From: Trebonia sp030042015
GTDB lineage: Bacteria; Actinomycetota; Actinomycetes; Streptosporangiales; Streptosporangiaceae
Direction: 5' to 3'
Assembly (NCBI RefSeq): GCF_030042015.1
Contig: NZ_JASIAL010000164.1
Span: 1 to 17,477 of the forward strand
Length of the DNA: 17,477 bases
Of this stretch, positions 14,882-17,477 are shown in pieces. Both the position numbers and the translations under genes were made by a program. The notes under the pieces were generated by a model. The model made no database searches and was not told the DNA's origin. It saw only the letters and a program-made list of their open reading frames with translations. Every line of letters begins with the position of its first letter. Positions within the stretch are counted from its first letter, which is position 1.

Positions 14882-15577
14882 GTGCCGCAGGTCGAGGACC
14901 TCGGCCATGAGGCCGCGGATCTTGTCAGCCTTTCCAACGGCGAGGCGAAGTCGCTGAACAAGCTCGCCGAGATGGCGGTCAGGCAGGTGCCTGGCTGCGC
15001 GGCCGCGGTCGCGACGATCTGGCGGGACGGCGAGCTCGCCGGGATGGCCGCCAGCCACCCTGAGCCCGCCGAGCTCGCCGACCTGGAAATCGGCGGCGGC
15101 CCCGGACCGCTGACCGCCGCCGCGCGCACCGGCGCGCCGGTGAGCTGTCCCGATATCGCCACGGACACCCGGTGGCCGCGATGGTCCGCGGCGGCGCTGA
15201 GCCGCGGGGTGCGCAGTTCCGTTCACCTCGTGCGCCAGTTCCCGCCGATGACGCTGGTGCTTGGGCTGTTCGGGGTGCGCCCGGGGGTCCTTGACGCCGA
15301 CTCGGTGCCGATGGCGGAGATGCTCGCCCGGTTCGGCGGCACGGTGTTCGCCAACACGCTGGCGTATGGCGAGGCGCAGCGCACGGCGACACAGCTGAAG
15401 GACTCCGTGGCGGCCAGGGCGATCACCGACCAGGCCAAGGGCATCTTGATGCACGCGCTCGGCTGCGACGTCGACGAGGCGCTCGCGTACCTGCGCAACC
15501 AGGCGCAGCGGCGGCACGTCAAGGTCACCGAGGTGGCGGCGCGGGTCATCGCCACGTACGGCCGCGGACATGACTGA
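14882..15577 (+). CDS. GAF-ANTAR protein, probable RNA-binding antiterminator
   Basis: This 231-aa cytoplasmic protein has a GAF domain (about 20-155) that probably binds a small ligand. A short helical linker follows, then an ANTAR domain (about 172-224): ARAITDQAKGILMHALGCDV followed by DEALAYLRNQAQRRHVKVTE. ANTAR domains bind tandem hexaloop hairpins in mRNA and prevent transcription termination. The GTG start follows GGAGGGACGAC. There is no aspartate-bearing receiver, so control would be through GAF. The downstream phosphatase gene lies in the same frame after one stop, so the two are probably one operon in a stress-signalling unit. The RNA targets are not evident in the window. Confidence 0.9.
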   Translation: MPQVEDLGHEAADLVSLSNGEAKSLNKLAEMAVRQVPGCAAAVATIWRDGELAGMAASHPEPAELADLEIGGGPGPLTAAARTGAPVSCPDIATDTRWPRWSAAALSRGVRSSVHLVRQFPPMTLVLGLFGVRPGVLDADSVPMAEMLARFGGTVFANTLAYGEAQRTATQLKDSVAARAITDQAKGILMHALGCDVDEALAYLRNQAQRRHVKVTEVAARVIATYGRGHD

Positions 15578-15697
15578 CCTGCCCGCCGGAGGCCGCCGCG
15601 GGGTCTGCCGGGTGTCATAGTGTTGAGCAAGCTGGGCGGTCCGGCGTTACGGCGATACCAGGCCGCGCTCAGACCGATGCGCAGGAATGGCGGGACG

Positions 15698-17477
15698 ATG
15701 CCGCAGGACGGATCGCCGAAGGAGTCGCTGGCCGGCTTGGCGTCGCGGCGTGACGCCCTGCGGCAGGCGGCGGAAATCACGGGTGCCGATCCCGGCGCGC
15801 TCCTTGACGCCGCCCTCACCGAACTCGACGGCGCGATCGAGGCGCTGGACGGCGCGCTGGCCTCGTCGGGCGGCGCGCCGCCCGACGAGGCCGCGGCCGA
15901 CGGCGCGCCTGAGGCCGCCCGGGCCGAGCGGCGGCTGCTGCACGCCGCCTTCCAGCAGTCCCCGGTTCCGCTGTTCCTGCTCGAGCAGGACGGGACGATC
16001 CGGCGGGCGAACAACGAGTCCGCCGCGCTGCTCGGGTCGCCCTCGGGGTACGCGACCGGCAAGGCGCTGACGGCCTTCGTGGACCTGCCGTTCAGGGCCG
16101 CCGTGCAGACACAGCTGGCCGCCGCGGCGCGGACCGGCAAACCCAGGCAGGCCGACTGCCGCATGCTCACGGCCGCCGGCCCCGCCGACGTCGCCCTGCT
16201 TGCGGTCATGATCGAGATGTCGGCCGGCGACCCGCCGCTGCTCGTGGTCGCCGCCATGCCGGGGGCGCCGTCAGCGTCGCGGTCAGGGAAGAAGGGGGCG
16301 GCGACGGCGCCGGGCGGCCCAGGCCACTCCATCCAGTCGATGGCGCGGCGGATGGACATGATCACCGCGGTGACCAGGCTGCTCCTTGACAACAGCACGT
16401 TCAGCGAGGCCGTCACCTTGCAGCGGTGCGCGCGGCTGCTTGCCGGGGAATTCGCGGACTGGGTCATCATCGACGTCGAACGCGGCGGCCAGCTGCGCCG
16501 CCAGTTCGCCACCGGGCCGAGGAACGCGTCCGCCGAGCAGCTCGCGCGCGCCGCCCGCGGCGTGGATCCTGGACCGGAGTCGGTGCCGGCGCAGGTGCAC
16601 GCGTCAGGCAAGTCCGTGCTGCTGGCACACGCGGCCGACCCGGGCCTGCTCGGCGCCGGGCCGGACGGCGCGCCGCTGCTGATGATGCTGGGGGCGACGT
16701 CGCTGATCAGCGTCCCTGTCTGGGACGGGACGACCGGCTACGGCACGCTGACGCTGGCGCGGGGTGCCGCCGCGGGCCGGTTCGGGATCGCGGACCTCGG
16801 CCTGGCCGAGGAACTGGGCCAGCACCTCGCGATCGCCATCCGGGTGGACCGGATGTTCCGGCAGCGCTCGGAGGTGGCCGAGGCGCTGCAGGCCAGCCTG
16901 CTGCCGGCCAGGCTGCCCGCCGTGCCCGGCCTTGACTTCGCCGCGGCCTACGTCGGCGCCACGCAGTGGCACGAGATCAGCGGCGACTTCTACGACGTGT
17001 TCGCGGCGGGGGACGAGTGGGTGGTCGCGATAGGCGACGTCTGCGGCAAGGGCCAGGACGCCGCGGCGGTGACCGCGGCGGCCAGGCACGCGATCCGGGC
17101 CCTGGTCCACGCGCACCCGGCGCCGGCGGACGTGCTCACCGCCGCGAACGAGGTGCTGATCGCGGGGGACTACGACGACCGGTTCGTCACCGTCAAGCTC
17201 GCCTTCCTGCGCCGTCGCGAGCACGCGCTGCAGGTGCGGCTCGCCAGCGCGGGCCATCCCGGCCCGGCGGTCGTACGGGCGGACGGGCGGGTGGAGATCC
17301 TTGACGGCGACGGCCTTCCGCTCGGCCTGTTCGGCGACGCCAAGCCGAGCTGCGCTGACCTTGAGATCGGCGAGGGCGACCTGCTGTTCTTCTACACCGA
17401 CGGGGTGACCGAGGCAAGGAACGCGGACTCGGAGATCTTCGAAGACCGGCTCGCCGACGCGCTCGCCGCGACGGCAG
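15698..17477 (+). CDS. PAS-GAF-SpoIIE/PP2C serine phosphatase (RsbU-like), 3' end cut by window
   Basis: 593 codons are visible. An N-terminal A/D/G-rich helical part (1-80) is followed by a PAS-like domain (about 80-188, SPVPLFLLEQDGTIRRANNE), a GAF domain (about 215-388), and a SpoIIE-type PP2C domain from about 390 to the edge. Metal-binding motifs are present: SGDFYDVF near 429, GDVCGKGQDAAA near 447, SAGHPGP, and FFYTDGVTEARN near the end. Such proteins dephosphorylate anti-anti-sigma factors and so release stress sigma factors. The ATG at 15698 has AGGA and GGCGGGA upstream. In-frame starts at 15620 (GTG) and 15677 (ATG) are alternatives. The frame is unbroken to base 17477. The remaining C-terminal part, and any anti-sigma kinase domain, lie outside. 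Confidence 0.9.
   Translation, partial: MPQDGSPKESLAGLASRRDALRQAAEITGADPGALLDAALTELDGAIEALDGALASSGGAPPDEAAADGAPEAARAERRLLHAAFQQSPVPLFLLEQDGTIRRANNESAALLGSPSGYATGKALTAFVDLPFRAAVQTQLAAAARTGKPRQADCRMLTAAGPADVALLAVMIEMSAGDPPLLVVAAMPGAPSASRSGKKGAATAPGGPGHSIQSMARRMDMITAVTRLLLDNSTFSEAVTLQRCARLLAGEFADWVIIDVERGGQLRRQFATGPRNASAEQLARAARGVDPGPESVPAQVHASGKSVLLAHAADPGLLGAGPDGAPLLMMLGATSLISVPVWDGTTGYGTLTLARGAAAGRFGIADLGLAEELGQHLAIAIRVDRMFRQRSEVAEALQASLLPARLPAVPGLDFAAAYVGATQWHEISGDFYDVFAAGDEWVVAIGDVCGKGQDAAAVTAAARHAIRALVHAHPAPADVLTAANEVLIAGDYDDRFVTVKLAFLRRREHALQVRLASAGHPGPAVVRADGRVEILDGDGLPLGLFGDAKPSCADLEIGEGDLLFFYTDGVTEARNADSEIFEDRLADALAATA
15859..15892. repeat. Perfect 34-bp palindrome inside the phosphatase gene
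   Basis: The 17 bases from 15859 (GGCCTCGTCGGGCGGCG) are followed directly by their exact reverse complement (CGCCGCCCGACGAGGCC), with no spacer. It encodes a flexible A/S/G/P linker upstream of the PAS domain. The RNA could fold into a stem of about 15 bp, and the DNA could extrude as a cruciform. Confidence 0.9.

Overview
The window is very GC-rich DNA with frequent GTG starts, Shine-Dalgarno-type ribosome sites and gene families typical of Actinomycetota: a PucR-type FasR regulator beside fabD-fabH-acpP-fabF, a homodimeric-type AceE, a DUF3052 protein, an AhpE-like peroxiredoxin and a GAF-ANTAR protein. The order resembles the Streptomyces coelicolor fatty-acid and aceE neighbourhood. The details (a FabD with an extra C-terminal domain, pseudo-receiver and kinase-like remnants) suggest another high-GC actinomycete, perhaps a relative of Streptosporangiales. 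That placement is inference. No transposon, prophage, CRISPR array, tRNA or rRNA was seen.

Left edge (1-2075): the 3' end of a threonylcarbamoyl-AMP synthase (tsaC/ywlC family), then a two-gene unit. It encodes a membrane histidine-kinase-like protein that stops after its phospho-acceptor helix pair, with no ATPase domain, and a small receiver-like protein without the phospho-acceptor aspartate. A gap between converging genes follows, holding two short tandem repeats and a long imperfect hairpin.

Fatty-acid block (2076-8760, all on the minus strand, transcribed fasR, then fabD-fabH-acpP-fabF-accD): FasR is the likely activator. FabD loads malonyl onto ACP, FabH makes the first condensation, AcpP carries the chain, FabF elongates it, and the AccD-type carboxyltransferase subunit supplies malonyl-CoA. 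FabD carries a C-terminal biotinyl/lipoyl-like fold with no modifiable lysine, which is the most interesting feature of the window. A perfect GC-rich hairpin separates fabH from acpP.

Sigma block (8922-10051, plus strand): an ECF sigma factor overlaps by 4 bp a single-pass membrane protein with cysteines outside the membrane, a probable unconventional anti-sigma factor.

Central carbon and redox block (10069-14708): aceE (minus) diverges from a DUF3052 gene, with a GntR/PdhR-like palindrome upstream of aceE. An AhpE-like peroxiredoxin and a small four-CxxC zinc-ribbon protein follow.

Right edge (14882-17477): a GAF-ANTAR antiterminator-type protein and, in the same reading frame after one stop codon, a PAS-GAF-SpoIIE (PP2C) phosphatase cut by the window end. 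The phosphatase gene contains a perfect 34-bp palindrome.
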